This document shows positions 37,142 to 46,478 of a stretch of DNA of 64,000 nucleotides, one piece after another (position 1 is the first letter of the stretch; every line of letters begins with the position of its first letter). The position numbers were made by a program, and so were the translations under genes. The notes beneath the pieces are model-generated. The model did not search any database and had not been told where the DNA came from. It saw only the letters and a program-made list of their open reading frames with translations. The DNA comes from Chitinophagaceae bacterium (GTDB taxonomy: Bacteria > Bacteroidota > Bacteroidia > Chitinophagales > UBA10324): positions 356,501 to 420,500 of the forward strand of contig JADKFU010000005.1 of NCBI GenBank assembly GCA_016717285.1, given 5' to 3'.

Positions 37142-39021
37142 TGGCGCAAATGGAAAAAGCGCATATCCTTGGCATTTCTGCTTTTTATCATGACTCCGCT
37201 GCTGCTATAATTAAAGATGGGGAGATCATCGCTGCAGCACAGGAAGAACGATTTACAAGGAAAAAACATGATCCCTCTTTTCCGTCCAATGCAATTAAAT
37301 ATTGCATGGAAGAAGCAGGTGTTGGCCCCGCAGATTTATCCACCATCGCTTTTTATGATAAGCCACTGCTCAAATTCGAGCGGCTCCTGGAAACATATTA
37401 TAGTTGGGCACCAAAAGGATTGCAATCCTTTCTGATGTCGATGCCTGTGTGGTTGAAGGAAAAATTGTTTTTAAAGAAGCTGATGCGTGATGAACTCGAA
37501 AAGGCAATTGGCCTGAACAGAGCGTCGATAAGGTTTTTATTCCCGGAACATCATCTATCACATGCAGCAAGTGCTTTTTATCCTTCGCGGTTCAATAACG
37601 CAGCTATACTGACTATTGACGGAGTAGGTGAGTGGGCAACCTCTTCCCTGTGTTATGGTGAAGGCAATAAGATTAAAGTGATTGCTGAATTAAAGTTCCC
37701 GCATTCAGTAGGCCTGTTGTATTCGGCGTTCACTTACTACACCGGTTTTAAAGTGAATTCCGGTGAATATAAATTAATGGGACTCGCACCGTATGGTAAT
37801 CCACATGCAGCGAGAACTAAAAAGTATCATGACCTAATTTGCAATGAATTATTGGATATTAAGAATGACGGTTCGCTTTGGTTAAACCAGGATTATTTTG
37901 ATTATGCGGTCGGCCTTAAGATGACCAACAATTCCCGTTGGGAAAAATTATTCGGCCTTCCTGTTCGTAAACCGGAATCTGAGCTAACGCAGGAATATTG
38001 CGATATGGCATTGGCCATTCAGCAGGTGACGGAAGAAGTGGTGTTGAAGATGGCGCGTCATGCAAAAGAAGTTACACGAAGTAACAATTTGTGTATGGCA
38101 GGTGGTGTAGCGCTGAATTGTGTTGCCAATGGTAAAATAATCCGCGAGAAAATATTTGACCACGTTTACATTCAGCCTGCGGCCGGTGATGCCGGAGGTG
38201 CTTTGGGTGCCGCATTGGCTGCGCATCATATTTACTTTGATAAACCACGCGAAGTCAATTATTCTTATGATGCGATGAAAGGATCTTATCTCGGTCCGGC
38301 TTTTGAAAATCATGATATGATCCCGATGACTAAAAAATATAAGGCAACCTATAAATATTTGGAACAGTCAACAGAGTTATATGATCATGTGGCCACATTA
38401 TTAGCTGATGGAAAAGTTGTTGGTTGGTTTCAGGGACGTATGGAATGGGGCCCTCGTGCCTTGGGAAATCGCAGCATATTAGGTGATGCACGAAATGAGG
38501 AGATGCAGAAAAAGCTGAACCTGAAAATCAAATACCGCGAAAGTTTCCGTCCATTTGCACCTGCTGTGCTGGCTGAAGACTGCGAAGCATATTTTGAAAT
38601 GAAAGAGGATTCTCCCTACATGCTGCTGGTGGATTTCATTAATGAGACACGCAGGAATAAATTGCCGGATCAATATGACGATCTGCCACTGAAGGATAAA
38701 TTGTATTTCAGGCGAAGCGATCTTCCCGCAGTTACACATCTTGACTTTTCTGCCCGTATTCAAACAGTGCACAAAGAAACCAATCCGCAATTTTGGGGAC
38801 TTATCAATGCCTTTAAAAAAATTACCGGTTACGGAGTAGTAGTCAACACAAGTTTTAATGTGCGTGGCGAACCAATTGTCTGTACACCGGAAGATGCCTA
38901 CCGGTGCCTTATGCGTACAGAAATGGATTTTCTCGTGATCAACAACTTTGTATTTGATAAGTTGGAACAACCCAAATGGTTAGAAGAAGCTGATTGGAAA
39001 AAGGAATTTTCACTGGACTAA
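37141..39021 (+). CDS. NodU/CmcH-type carbamoyltransferase
   Basis: 626 residues from the ATG at 37141. The frame continues upstream to a TTG at 37012, but that part overlaps the DUF5989 gene and is not protein-like. O-carbamoyltransferases of this family use carbamoyl phosphate and ATP to carbamoylate hydroxyl groups of glycans, antibiotics or toxins. The N-terminal Kae1-like domain has LGISAFYHDSAAA, QEERFTRKKHD, HHLSHAASAFYPS and DGVGEWATS. The C-terminal domain has GRMEWGPRALGNRSILGDAR. The acceptor is unknown. It lies between DUF5989 and the SxtJ-like gene, all overlapping or closely spaced. Confidence 0.94.
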   Translation: MAQMEKAHILGISAFYHDSAAAIIKDGEIIAAAQEERFTRKKHDPSFPSNAIKYCMEEAGVGPADLSTIAFYDKPLLKFERLLETYYSWAPKGLQSFLMSMPVWLKEKLFLKKLMRDELEKAIGLNRASIRFLFPEHHLSHAASAFYPSRFNNAAILTIDGVGEWATSSLCYGEGNKIKVIAELKFPHSVGLLYSAFTYYTGFKVNSGEYKLMGLAPYGNPHAARTKKYHDLICNELLDIKNDGSLWLNQDYFDYAVGLKMTNNSRWEKLFGLPVRKPESELTQEYCDMALAIQQVTEEVVLKMARHAKEVTRSNNLCMAGGVALNCVANGKIIREKIFDHVYIQPAAGDAGGALGAALAAHHIYFDKPREVNYSYDAMKGSYLGPAFENHDMIPMTKKYKATYKYLEQSTELYDHVATLLADGKVVGWFQGRMEWGPRALGNRSILGDARNEEMQKKLNLKIKYRESFRPFAPAVLAEDCEAYFEMKEDSPYMLLVDFINETRRNKLPDQYDDLPLKDKLYFRRSDLPAVTHLDFSARIQTVHKETNPQFWGLINAFKKITGYGVVVNTSFNVRGEPIVCTPEDAYRCLMRTEMDFLVINNFVFDKLEQPKWLEEADWKKEFSLD

Positions 39022-39029
39022 AAATCAGT

Positions 39030-39398
39030 ATGCAAACAAAATCGCAAGTCTATTCGAACATCATCGCTATTGCAGCAGGTTTACTGGCTGTTCATTTTAT
39101 TTTTAAAGTCAATTACCTTGATTATGCAGCGTTGGCTATTCTCGTTGCGACATTGCTGAGCTATTCGTTGGCTTCCATGCTTTCAAAAGCATGGATGAAA
39201 TTAGCGGAGGCAATAGGCTACGTCAACTCCAGGATTATTTTATCGTTGATCTTCTTTTTGTTTTTGTTTCCGGTATCAGTGGTTTATCGCTTGTTCAATA
39301 AGGACAAGCTTGGGTTGAAAAAACAGGCTGCCGCGAAAACATATTATACCGAACGCAATCATGAATATCAGGCCGGCGATCTTGAAAATAATTGGTGA
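39030..39398 (+). CDS. SxtJ-like membrane protein
   Basis: 122 residues from the ATG at 39030, 8 bases after the carbamoyltransferase stop. An upstream in-frame TTG at 38994 would overlap that gene and adds no family sequence. Three hydrophobic segments lie at about 10-28, 32-50 and 65-85. The core SKAWMKLAEAIGYVNSRIILSLIFFLFLFPVSVVYRLF is the SxtJ signature as I know it. In saxitoxin clusters sxtI (carbamoyltransferase), sxtJ and sxtK are adjacent, the same three-part association as here. Function unknown, probably a membrane scaffold for the transferase. Confidence 0.85.
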   Translation: MQTKSQVYSNIIAIAAGLLAVHFIFKVNYLDYAALAILVATLLSYSLASMLSKAWMKLAEAIGYVNSRIILSLIFFLFLFPVSVVYRLFNKDKLGLKKQAAAKTYYTERNHEYQAGDLENNW

Positions 39399-39440
39399 GA
39401 TAATCGATTTCTGTAAATTAGTATCAGGCGTAGAACCCAA

Positions 39441-40532
39441 TCATTTTGCTGCAATTATTTGATTCACGACAGGACGTATTTGTTCTATCAGGCGTGCTGC
39501 TACAATTTTGTGACCTTCTTCATTCCAATGATATCCATCATTAGCGCGAACAACCTGGCCAAGATCCTGCGCCTCCTGCACTTTGGTACCCACACTGTCA
39601 ATAAATTCCAGGTTGTTCTTCACGCAAATGTTTTTAAGAATGCTGTATAGTGGATCAAAGCTATCGGAAACATAGGTTATAAGGTGCGTTTCTTTTCCAA
39701 AGCGATCCTGGAATTTCTTTGCAATGAGGTCAGTAATGTGAATGGAATTTTTGAAAAGCACAAAAGAGGAATCCTGTTCATACATCATCTTTTCTCCAGG
39801 GTGTTCAGGTGCTTTTCCGGTAATTTTAGTTTTGGCCGCATCCATTCTTTCAGCAAGAAAATACAGAAAGTGCGAATATTCGCGCAGGTGTTTATTCGGT
39901 AGCCACGCACGGTCATAAACAATATTGTTAGTTGCTGTTAAATAAGGTCGTTGCATGCCAACACGGTAATTAGTCTCTTTTTCGAGCGGACAATAGTTAT
40001 CAATATAATCATTGGTGCATAGTTGCCACAGCACGATGTCGGGCTTAATTTTGTCGATGTATTTCTCGAGTATTAAATATTCCTGCAAATTTCCATAACC
40101 TGCTGCTCCGTATCCGTATACTTTAACCGGCAGACTGTCCTGGATGATGGAATAAAAAAGTTTTTCATTTGAAACTTCAACACTTTCGGTATAAGAATCA
40201 CCGAGGAATAAAATGGTGACCGGTCTTGGCAGTGTATCATGAACAGGTACATTCCGGAAACCATTTTCATCAAATGAAATGTGAACAGGATATTCATTGT
40301 TTTTCAGATCCCGCATCTTGCCGGTGAATTCATAATTGGGTTTAATGATCCAACCAATTTCATCATTTAATAACCGCGAATTATAAGGAGGTTCCGGAAG
40401 CTGGTCAGCTACCGCGCCAGGAAAAACCCGCAGTACTATTTCGCCAATTATTGAGATAACAATCAACACTATCACGGTGCTGATTATTCCAAAAAGTATA
40501 TTTTTTGTCGAATTGGATTGCGGTGATGTCAT
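39441..40532 (-). CDS. Membrane-anchored SGNH/GDSL hydrolase
   Basis: 363 residues. One N-terminal transmembrane helix (about 11-35) anchors a hydrolase domain facing the periplasm. Block I is FLGDSYTES with nucleophile Ser113. Asn174 in LCTND is the block III oxyanion residue, and Asp332 and His335 in NDGYHWNEEGH complete the triad. SGNH enzymes hydrolyse or transfer O-acyl groups on sugars and lipids. It is convergent with the SxtJ-like gene (42-base gap), and this enzyme type is a frequent neighbour of carbamoyltransferase modules, so joint modification of a surface glycan is plausible but inferred. Confidence 0.85.
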   Translation of the reverse strand: MTSPQSNSTKNILFGIISTVIVLIVISIIGEIVLRVFPGAVADQLPEPPYNSRLLNDEIGWIIKPNYEFTGKMRDLKNNEYPVHISFDENGFRNVPVHDTLPRPVTILFLGDSYTESVEVSNEKLFYSIIQDSLPVKVYGYGAAGYGNLQEYLILEKYIDKIKPDIVLWQLCTNDYIDNYCPLEKETNYRVGMQRPYLTATNNIVYDRAWLPNKHLREYSHFLYFLAERMDAAKTKITGKAPEHPGEKMMYEQDSSFVLFKNSIHITDLIAKKFQDRFGKETHLITYVSDSFDPLYSILKNICVKNNLEFIDSVGTKVQEAQDLGQVVRANDGYHWNEEGHKIVAARLIEQIRPVVNQIIAAK

Positions 40533-40686
40533 AATATGATGAAGGTATAATTTTTTTTATTGTATGGAAGCCCTGCCTGCATTTAATAGTACTTACTTCG
40601 TTTTTAAATAAACGTGCATATTTAAAGTCAGTGATTTCTTAACTTTAAAAAAATACTACTCCATTTCATAGTGTGATAGCATATGT

Positions 40687-41721
40687 ATGACGCAACAACA
40701 AATGATTTACGGCGCCACCGGTTACATGGGGAAATTGATAACCCGCATGATGTCAGAGAAAGGTTTAAAACCGGTTTTGGCCGGAAGAAGCGAAACTGTA
40801 AAACAGCTTGCAGCTAAGCATGGACTTGATTACCGCATATTTTCATTGGAAGATCAACAGGAAATAAATAAGAATCTGCAAGGCATTTCCTTGCTGATAA
40901 ATCTTGCAGGTCCCTTTAACAAAACCAACGCACCACTGATAACTGGTTGCATTGAAAATAAAGTGCATTACACAGATATTTCAGGTGAAGCAACAGGGTA
41001 TGAAACGGTTTATTCTTTCAATGAAAAAGCAAAATCATCAGGAGTCATGCTCATGCCAGGCACGGGCTTCGGCATCGTTCCAACAGATGTGATGGCGCTA
41101 TATTTAAAGCAGCAGATGCCGGATGGAAATAAGCTCATCCTTGCATTCGCTGTTGACGGCGGAGCATCACGAGGAACGATGAAGGTAGGATTGAAAGCCA
41201 TGCATGAACCTGGCATTGAAGTCATAAATGGGGAAAAACAAGTGACGCTTCCGGCCACTAAATCTTTTCACGCGAAAATTGGAAACAAGGAGGTGAAGAT
41301 GGTTTTGAACCCGTGGCGCGGAGATTTGTTCACGGCATCCATCACGACCGGTATTCAAAATGTTTCCACCTACACTGCATTCCCGTCACCATTGGTTTTT
41401 ATCATGAAACATCCGGGAATATTCAGAGGCGTGATGAAAAGTAAATTGATGGATTGGATTGTCGGACTGATGCCGGAAGGACCCGATGAGGAAAAACTGA
41501 AGAGCGGCAAATCGTATGTGTTTGGGAAGATCGCCAATGATAATGGACAACAGATTGAATGTGTGATGACAGGTCCGGAAGCTTATTTATATACTGCAAT
41601 TACTACTCTTAGAATTGCAGAAAACATTTTGAAAGGAGATTTCAGGCCCGGATTTCAAACACCTGCGGGAATGTATGGTGCAACGCTTATTGATGGAATT
41701 GATGGAGTAAAAATTCTTTAG
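40687..41721 (+). CDS. Saccharopine dehydrogenase-like oxidoreductase, second paralogue
   Basis: 344 residues. It starts with the Rossmann motif MIYGATGYMGKLI (residues 6-18), then VLAGRSE, RIFSLED, LINLAGPF, MLMPGTGFGIVPTDVMALYL and TASITTGIQNVSTYTAF. It aligns along its whole length with the protein at 92-1168, so the two are diverged paralogues. The differences in the central part (KAMHEPGIEVINGEKQ against KLGEGGAMRKNGVIV) suggest different substrates. The reaction is unknown. A second ATG at 40683 is out of frame. Divergent from the SGNH hydrolase. Confidence 0.87.
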   Translation: MTQQQMIYGATGYMGKLITRMMSEKGLKPVLAGRSETVKQLAAKHGLDYRIFSLEDQQEINKNLQGISLLINLAGPFNKTNAPLITGCIENKVHYTDISGEATGYETVYSFNEKAKSSGVMLMPGTGFGIVPTDVMALYLKQQMPDGNKLILAFAVDGGASRGTMKVGLKAMHEPGIEVINGEKQVTLPATKSFHAKIGNKEVKMVLNPWRGDLFTASITTGIQNVSTYTAFPSPLVFIMKHPGIFRGVMKSKLMDWIVGLMPEGPDEEKLKSGKSYVFGKIANDNGQQIECVMTGPEAYLYTAITTLRIAENILKGDFRPGFQTPAGMYGATLIDGIDGVKIL

Positions 41722-41785
41722 GTTAATTGGAGTTTTTTTTGTTTTGATTGAATTGCAGCGAACCATTTGTGAAGCCTTTCGACAG

Positions 41786-41820
41786 GCTCAGGGAACGCGA
41801 CGCCGACGCTCACCCTGAGC
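41786..41820. repeat. Short inverted repeat of the GCTCAGGG type
   Basis: GCTCAGGG at 41786-41793 and CCCTGAGC at 41813-41820 form a perfect 8-base stem around 19 GC-rich bases. The left arm is preceded by GAAGCCTTTCGACAG. The whole segment is much richer in GC than its surroundings. It sits between convergent genes, so it may serve as a transcription stop or a dispersed repeat. Confidence 0.65.
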
Positions 41821-41882
41821 GTGGTGTTACTTAAAAAAATGAATGAGTGGATTGAAATTAATTCCCGGAAGAAAAAAGTTGT

Positions 41883-43052
41883 TCAATACTCAAAACTTCC
41901 AAACTCACTTTCAATCGTAAGTTTTTTCTCACTTGCCGAAACACAGCGACCTACTATTTGCGCTTCGATTTCAAATGATGCAGCTATATCAATCAATGCT
42001 CCTGCATTTTTTTCTTCCGTATAAATTTCCAGGCGATGTCCCATATTGAATACCTGGTACATATCCTGCCACGGTGTCTTTGATTCCTGCTGAATAAGTT
42101 TGAATACCGGTGGAACGGGGAACAAATTATCTTTTATGATGTGCAACTGATCGGTATAATGTAAAACTTTTTTCTGCCCGCCGCCGCTGCAATGAATCAT
42201 GCCGTGAATTTCATCAGAAAACTTTTCAAGTATTTTTTTTACTACCGGAAGATAAGTGCGGGTAGGAGAGAGCAGCAGTTTTCCAACGTTTAAGGTAGCT
42301 CCTTCAAACTGATCGGTCACTTTTTTCGAACCGGAATAGATCAGTTCCGCTTTGGTATTGCTATCAAATGTTTCAGGATATTTCGAATAGTAAGTATGAT
42401 CCAGCACATCATGCCGTGCAGCAGTTAAGCCATTGCTTCCGATACCGCTGTTATACACTGGTTCGTAAGATGCTTTTCCATAAGAAGCAAAACCAACAAT
42501 CACATCGCCCGGCAGCATTTCATTCCTGATCACTTTTTCGCGCATCATTCTGCAACTGATAGTGGAATCGACGGTGATGGTTTTTACAATATCACCAAGG
42601 TCAGCGGTTTCGCCACCCATATAATGAATTTCAATTCCATGTTCCCTCATCAGATGCAGGAAAGCGGCTGTGCCTGAAATAACCTCAGATAACACTTCAG
42701 CAGGAATTAAATGTTTGTTGCGGTTGATGATAGATGAAAATAAAAAAGGACCTGTAGCTCCGGCGCAAATCAGATCGTCAGTATTCATGACAATGGAATC
42801 CTGCGCAATTCCACTCCATACTGATGCGTCACCTGTTTCTTTCCAGTATAAATAAGCAAGAGAAGATTTGGTGCCTGCGCCATCGGCATGCACAATGCTG
42901 CACCAATACGGATCATTTGAAAAATGATCGGGGAAAATTTTACAGAATGCATTCGGAAATAATCCTTTGTCGAGTCCGGAGATGGCAGTATAAACATCTT
43001 CTTTGGACGCTGAAACACCACGCTGACTATATTTTAAATCTTTCGAACTCAT
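41883..43052 (-). CDS. purM: Phosphoribosylformylglycinamidine cyclo-ligase (AIR synthase), Bacteroidota type
   Basis: 389 residues. Purine biosynthesis step that closes the imidazole ring using ATP. Key segments: YSQRGVSASKEDVYTAI (residues 8-24), HADGAGTKSSLAYLYWKETGD, DSIVMNTDDLICAGA (metal and ATP site), MGGETADLGDIV, GIGSNGLTAARHDVL and FNMGHRLEIYT. The sequence is longer than and rather diverged from the E. coli type, as is usual in this phylum. It stands alone, with enolase upstream on the same strand separated by other sequence; no other pur gene is present. Confidence 0.92.
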   Translation of the reverse strand: MSSKDLKYSQRGVSASKEDVYTAISGLDKGLFPNAFCKIFPDHFSNDPYWCSIVHADGAGTKSSLAYLYWKETGDASVWSGIAQDSIVMNTDDLICAGATGPFLFSSIINRNKHLIPAEVLSEVISGTAAFLHLMREHGIEIHYMGGETADLGDIVKTITVDSTISCRMMREKVIRNEMLPGDVIVGFASYGKASYEPVYNSGIGSNGLTAARHDVLDHTYYSKYPETFDSNTKAELIYSGSKKVTDQFEGATLNVGKLLLSPTRTYLPVVKKILEKFSDEIHGMIHCSGGGQKKVLHYTDQLHIIKDNLFPVPPVFKLIQQESKTPWQDMYQVFNMGHRLEIYTEEKNAGALIDIAASFEIEAQIVGRCVSASEKKLTIESEFGSFEY

Positions 43053-43178
43053 GCATTTTTATAAAGAGAAACCGGAACAAAAACTTCAACAACAACAAAT
43101 CAACAAACAGTAAATGATGTTGTGAGGTAAGTGTTTACTGAACAACAATCAATTCAAATGATGGCTGAATTTTTTCCG

Positions 43179-44465
43179 TTATAAAAATTTAAAATTTTTA
43201 CCAGGAAAATAAGCGTCATCACCCAACTGTTCTTCAATGCGCAGCAACTGATTGTATTTAGCAACACGATCGGAGCGCGATGCAGAACCAGTTTTTATTT
43301 GTCCGCAGTTAAGCGCAACAGCAAGGTCAGCAATGGTAGTGTCTTCTGTTTCACCGGAACGATGACTCATTACGCTTGTATAAGCATTTCTGTGTGCGAG
43401 ATCAACTGCGTTAATCGTTTCAGAAAGTGTACCGATCTGATTTACCTTTACCAGAATTGAATTTGCAATATGCTCATCAATGCCCTGTTGCAACCTCTTC
43501 ACATTGGTAACAAAAAGATCATCGCCTACGAGTTGCACTTTATCTCCAATGGCAGCAGTGAGTTTTTTCCAACCTGCCCAATCATCTTCGGCTAAACCAT
43601 CTTCAATGGAAGCGATCGGATATTTTTTGATCCATTTTTGCCAGTAGTCTACCATTTCATCGGAGCTGAAAGCTTTGCCATCCGATTTATGGAACACGTA
43701 CTTCTTTTTCTTGGCATCCCAGAGCTCTGAAATTGCGGCGTCCATGGCAATCCAAATGTCTTTGCCGGGTGTATAACCCGCTTCTTCAATCGCTTTCAAT
43801 ACCGTTTCAATGGCTTCTTCATTGGATTGAATGTTAGGAGCGAAACCTCCCTCATCACCCACGTTAGTGGAATATCCTTTTTTCTTCAGCACATTTTTTA
43901 ACTGGTGAAATACTTCAACACCCATTCGCAGTGCTTCGCTGAAGCTACCTGCACCAAAAGGCATTACCATAAATTCCTGGAAATCAATTTTGTTATCGGC
44001 GTGTGCACCTCCGTTTAATATGTTCATCATCGGAACAGGCAATGTTCTCGCATTCACACCGCCGACATAGCGGTAAAGCGGCATGCCCATCTCATTCGCA
44101 GCAGCGCTTGCAGCGGCGAGAGAAACAGCCAATATCGAATTAGCGCCCAATTTTGATTTGTTGTCGGTTCCATCCAGCCCCAGCATAATCCTGTCGATCA
44201 TCTGCTGTTCAAACACGCTTACACCCAGTAGTTCTTTCGAAATAATTTTGTTGATGTTTTTCACTGCCTGTAAAACACCTTTTCCCCCATACACTTTTTT
44301 GTCACCGTCCCGTAATTCTACTGCTTCGTGCTTGCCCGTGGAGGCGCCTGATGGAACGGCAGCACGCCCCATAATCCCGTTTTCGGTGATTACTTCAGCT
44401 TCAACAGTGGGATTACCTCGCGAATCAAGAATCTGGCGGGCATTGATTTGAATGATGACTGACAT
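43179..44465 (-). CDS. eno: Enolase
   Basis: Glycolytic enzyme that interconverts 2-phosphoglycerate and phosphoenolpyruvate. 428 residues, normal length. Conserved features: ARQILDSRGNPTVEAEV, AAVPSGASTGKHEAVELRDGD, LPVPMMNILNGGAHADN, GFAPNIQSNEEA, the metal ligand in IAMDAAISELWD, SIEDGLAEDDW, VGDDLFVTN, KVNQIGTLSET and the catalytic SHRSGETEDTTIADLAVA. It begins at the ATG at 44465 and stands alone. Confidence 0.98.
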   Translation of the reverse strand: MSVIIQINARQILDSRGNPTVEAEVITENGIMGRAAVPSGASTGKHEAVELRDGDKKVYGGKGVLQAVKNINKIISKELLGVSVFEQQMIDRIMLGLDGTDNKSKLGANSILAVSLAAASAAANEMGMPLYRYVGGVNARTLPVPMMNILNGGAHADNKIDFQEFMVMPFGAGSFSEALRMGVEVFHQLKNVLKKKGYSTNVGDEGGFAPNIQSNEEAIETVLKAIEEAGYTPGKDIWIAMDAAISELWDAKKKKYVFHKSDGKAFSSDEMVDYWQKWIKKYPIASIEDGLAEDDWAGWKKLTAAIGDKVQLVGDDLFVTNVKRLQQGIDEHIANSILVKVNQIGTLSETINAVDLAHRNAYTSVMSHRSGETEDTTIADLAVALNCGQIKTGSASRSDRVAKYNQLLRIEEQLGDDAYFPGKNFKFL

Positions 44466-44750
44466 ACAGGGAAATATTTTTTAGTTAATTAAGAAATTGA
44501 ATGTATTACGGACGCTAAAAATAAGATTGAAAGAGGAAAGTCTTTAGTGAAGAATGTATTATTTTTTGAAGTGGAAGGATTACATCCGGAGCAGGCTTGT
44601 GGCAGGTGACGCTTCAAATCAGTTTTGCAAGCGGAAAAAATTGAAATGGGGGAGATGCATCGTAAAGGAATCAGAAATTATACATCAATGGCATACTGAA
44701 TTTGCAACAGAAAATTTGCCGGTCAAAGAGAAATTGTTGCCATGATGGCG

Positions 44751-45194
44751 TTAATTTTTCTTCCATTGAAACTCAATACCGTTATCATCGATATAATAAA
44801 ACCAGGTATCGGTAAGTTTTCGCACAGTAAAAAAGATTTGTAAAACCTCTTTTGATACGTCCATTCCATGGTATTGGGTGTAGATTACAATAAAGTCATC
44901 GCTGTTATCGGCAAATGCATACGTGCCGAAAGAATATAAAGAGCCCGACTTGAAGTAGCTTAAACTTTTTGAATCTCTGCCTGCCACCACATAAAGAGTC
45001 TGATCCGCATATTCGCTGGTAACATCGTTGCCATTCGCGTCAATCACTTTATCAATCAACCAGTTGCCTTCGAGACGTTCATCTTTAGTTTGCAAAGTGA
45101 AAAAAGGGCCCTCCGGATATTGCATGCAACTGTTAAAAGAGAGCAGCAATACGGCAACGACTATGATTCGTAAAGGCAATGAAAATCCTTTCAT
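44751..45194 (-). CDS. Putative lipoprotein of unknown function (lipocalin-like)
   Basis: 147 residues with an SpII signal (MKGFSLPLRIIVVAVLLLSFNSC, lipobox FNSC, Cys23). The mature part reads DERLEGNWLIDKVIDANGNDVTSEYADQTLYVV and SGSLYSFGTYAFADNSDDFIVIY, a G-x-W start followed by beta strands, similar to small lipocalin-like domains of Bacteroidota. No function is apparent. It is followed downstream by a gene-free stretch and by enolase on the same strand. Confidence 0.75.
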   Translation of the reverse strand: MKGFSLPLRIIVVAVLLLSFNSCMQYPEGPFFTLQTKDERLEGNWLIDKVIDANGNDVTSEYADQTLYVVAGRDSKSLSYFKSGSLYSFGTYAFADNSDDFIVIYTQYHGMDVSKEVLQIFFTVRKLTDTWFYYIDDNGIEFQWKKN

Positions 45195-45361
45195 AATGCG
45201 GTAATTTGCGGAATCGATCAGATGAACTATTGATTTTTCGTGCGTAAAGATAACTTTTTAATTTCTTAGAGAAAAGTAACGTTTTTACATTCTGTGCAGA
45301 TGTTGATTTTCTTTAATGCCATGCGTCAAATGTTTATTGTAGTCACATTTTATTAACAAGC

Positions 45362-45393
45362 AAAAAAAAAGGAAGCAATGAGCTTCCTTTTTT
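45362..45393 (-). terminator. Rho-independent terminator after the Omp28-like gene
   Basis: On the minus strand the stem GGAAGC, loop TCATT and stem GCTTCC are flanked by AAAAAA before and nine Ts after, so the A/T runs extend the stem. It begins 18 bases after the stop codon of the Omp28-like gene. The plus strand reads nearly as well (six Ts), but no plus-strand gene ends here. Confidence 0.9.
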
Positions 45394-45410
45394 GCAATTC
45401 AAAAAAAATT

Positions 45411-46352
45411 CTAGTCCCAATCTTTCACCTGGAAAACTTTTGCTTCCTGAACGTTCATGACTTTGTGTGACATCGGATCAGTTCCCACCAGATTAATAAA
45501 GGCAACAATTTTAAGATTATTAACATTGTAACCCGTAGTGCTCGCACTTTTAGTAATTACATATTCTCCGCCGGGAACCATTTTAGCTGCTGGAATTACA
45601 TCTCCAAGATTTTCAGTAAGTGCAGTACGGACTACACTGTTATGTGCCCAACCAATGATTGGATCACCCATGCCTACCAATGGAGAATTCGGATCTAAAG
45701 AACCATCATCATAATAATTCGCCTGTGGATAGCCGGTTACTTCATTTTCTGTAAGGTAAATGGTAACACGGTAGTCACCGGATAATGTAGTATTGAAACC
45801 ACAATGGGCAGTTACATAAAGGTTACCTGTTTGAACATAGGATGTAATTGCTAATCCGCAGGATGCTGTTCCGGTCAATAACATATTTGATGCACCTTCC
45901 CAGAAATTACGATCCATTATTAATTGTCCACTATAGGGTTGGCGATTAACCAATCCTGAAGGAAATCCGGTTACACCACCTAAAGCGCCATCAAGCGCTG
46001 CAAAAACACCTATTTCCAAGGGATCACCTTCATGAACAGAAGCGCCGATTACTTTTCCTGGATTATGCAGCACTAAATCTTCGAGTATCAAAGCGCCATC
46101 AGGACAATATCCGCACCATGTGCCAGTGAATTCTTCTACCAATGCTTTTTGAGTGAAAGTAGTGGGGACTGCTGAAATACCGGTACCGCCGCCGGTTCCT
46201 CCCGTGCCACCAGTTCCTCCGGTACCACCTGTTCCTCCGGTACCACCATTGTTATTATTGTCAATTACAACCGGAGTTGGATTATCATATTCTTTGGTAC
46301 AGGACACTGCGGTGAAAGCAATGCAAACAATGAGAGCGAAGAAATTTTTCAT
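45411..46352 (-). CDS. Omp28-related lipoprotein with thioredoxin-like CGYC motif
   Basis: About 313 residues from the ATG at 46352, which begins a lipoprotein signal (MKNFFALIVCIAFTAVSC). The ATG at 46385 would add 11 residues. After Cys18 comes a spacer that ends in GGT repeats (codons 46190-46255), then a thioredoxin-like domain LVEEFTGTWCGYCPDGALILEDL with a CxxC pair, and VTGFPSGLVNRQPYSG, where the cis-proline belongs. The remaining half is a beta-sandwich as in Omp28-related proteins. It is a surface or periplasmic lipoprotein with possible thiol-redox activity. A strong terminator follows. Confidence 0.85.
   Translation of the reverse strand: MKNFFALIVCIAFTAVSCTKEYDNPTPVVIDNNNNGGTGGTGGTGGTGGTGGTGGGTGISAVPTTFTQKALVEEFTGTWCGYCPDGALILEDLVLHNPGKVIGASVHEGDPLEIGVFAALDGALGGVTGFPSGLVNRQPYSGQLIMDRNFWEGASNMLLTGTASCGLAITSYVQTGNLYVTAHCGFNTTLSGDYRVTIYLTENEVTGYPQANYYDDGSLDPNSPLVGMGDPIIGWAHNSVVRTALTENLGDVIPAAKMVPGGEYVITKSASTTGYNVNNLKIVAFINLVGTDPMSHKVMNVQEAKVFQVKDWD
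46190..46258 (-). repeat. Codon-level GGT repeat inside the Omp28-like gene
   Basis: The spacer after the lipidation site encodes tandem Gly-Gly-Thr units (six in a row plus one variant). On DNA level the units are 9 bases, with the 18-base double unit CCACCTGTTCCTCCGGTA best conserved. Such tracts can change length by slippage while keeping the frame. Confidence 0.75.
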
Positions 46353-46478
46353 GAGGGATTGTTTGAGGTAAGATTTTTTGAGCATTCAAATATAGAAAAA
46401 GGTTTTGAACCCTGAAAATTATTAATATCGCCTGCCGGAAGAAAGGGTGCAACCCTGGCTGGATTTAACAAACAAGAT

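Noticed and set aside
44554..44745. 63-codon open frame between enolase and the lipoprotein gene
   Set aside because: No recognisable features; convergent with the lipoprotein gene and without upstream signals.
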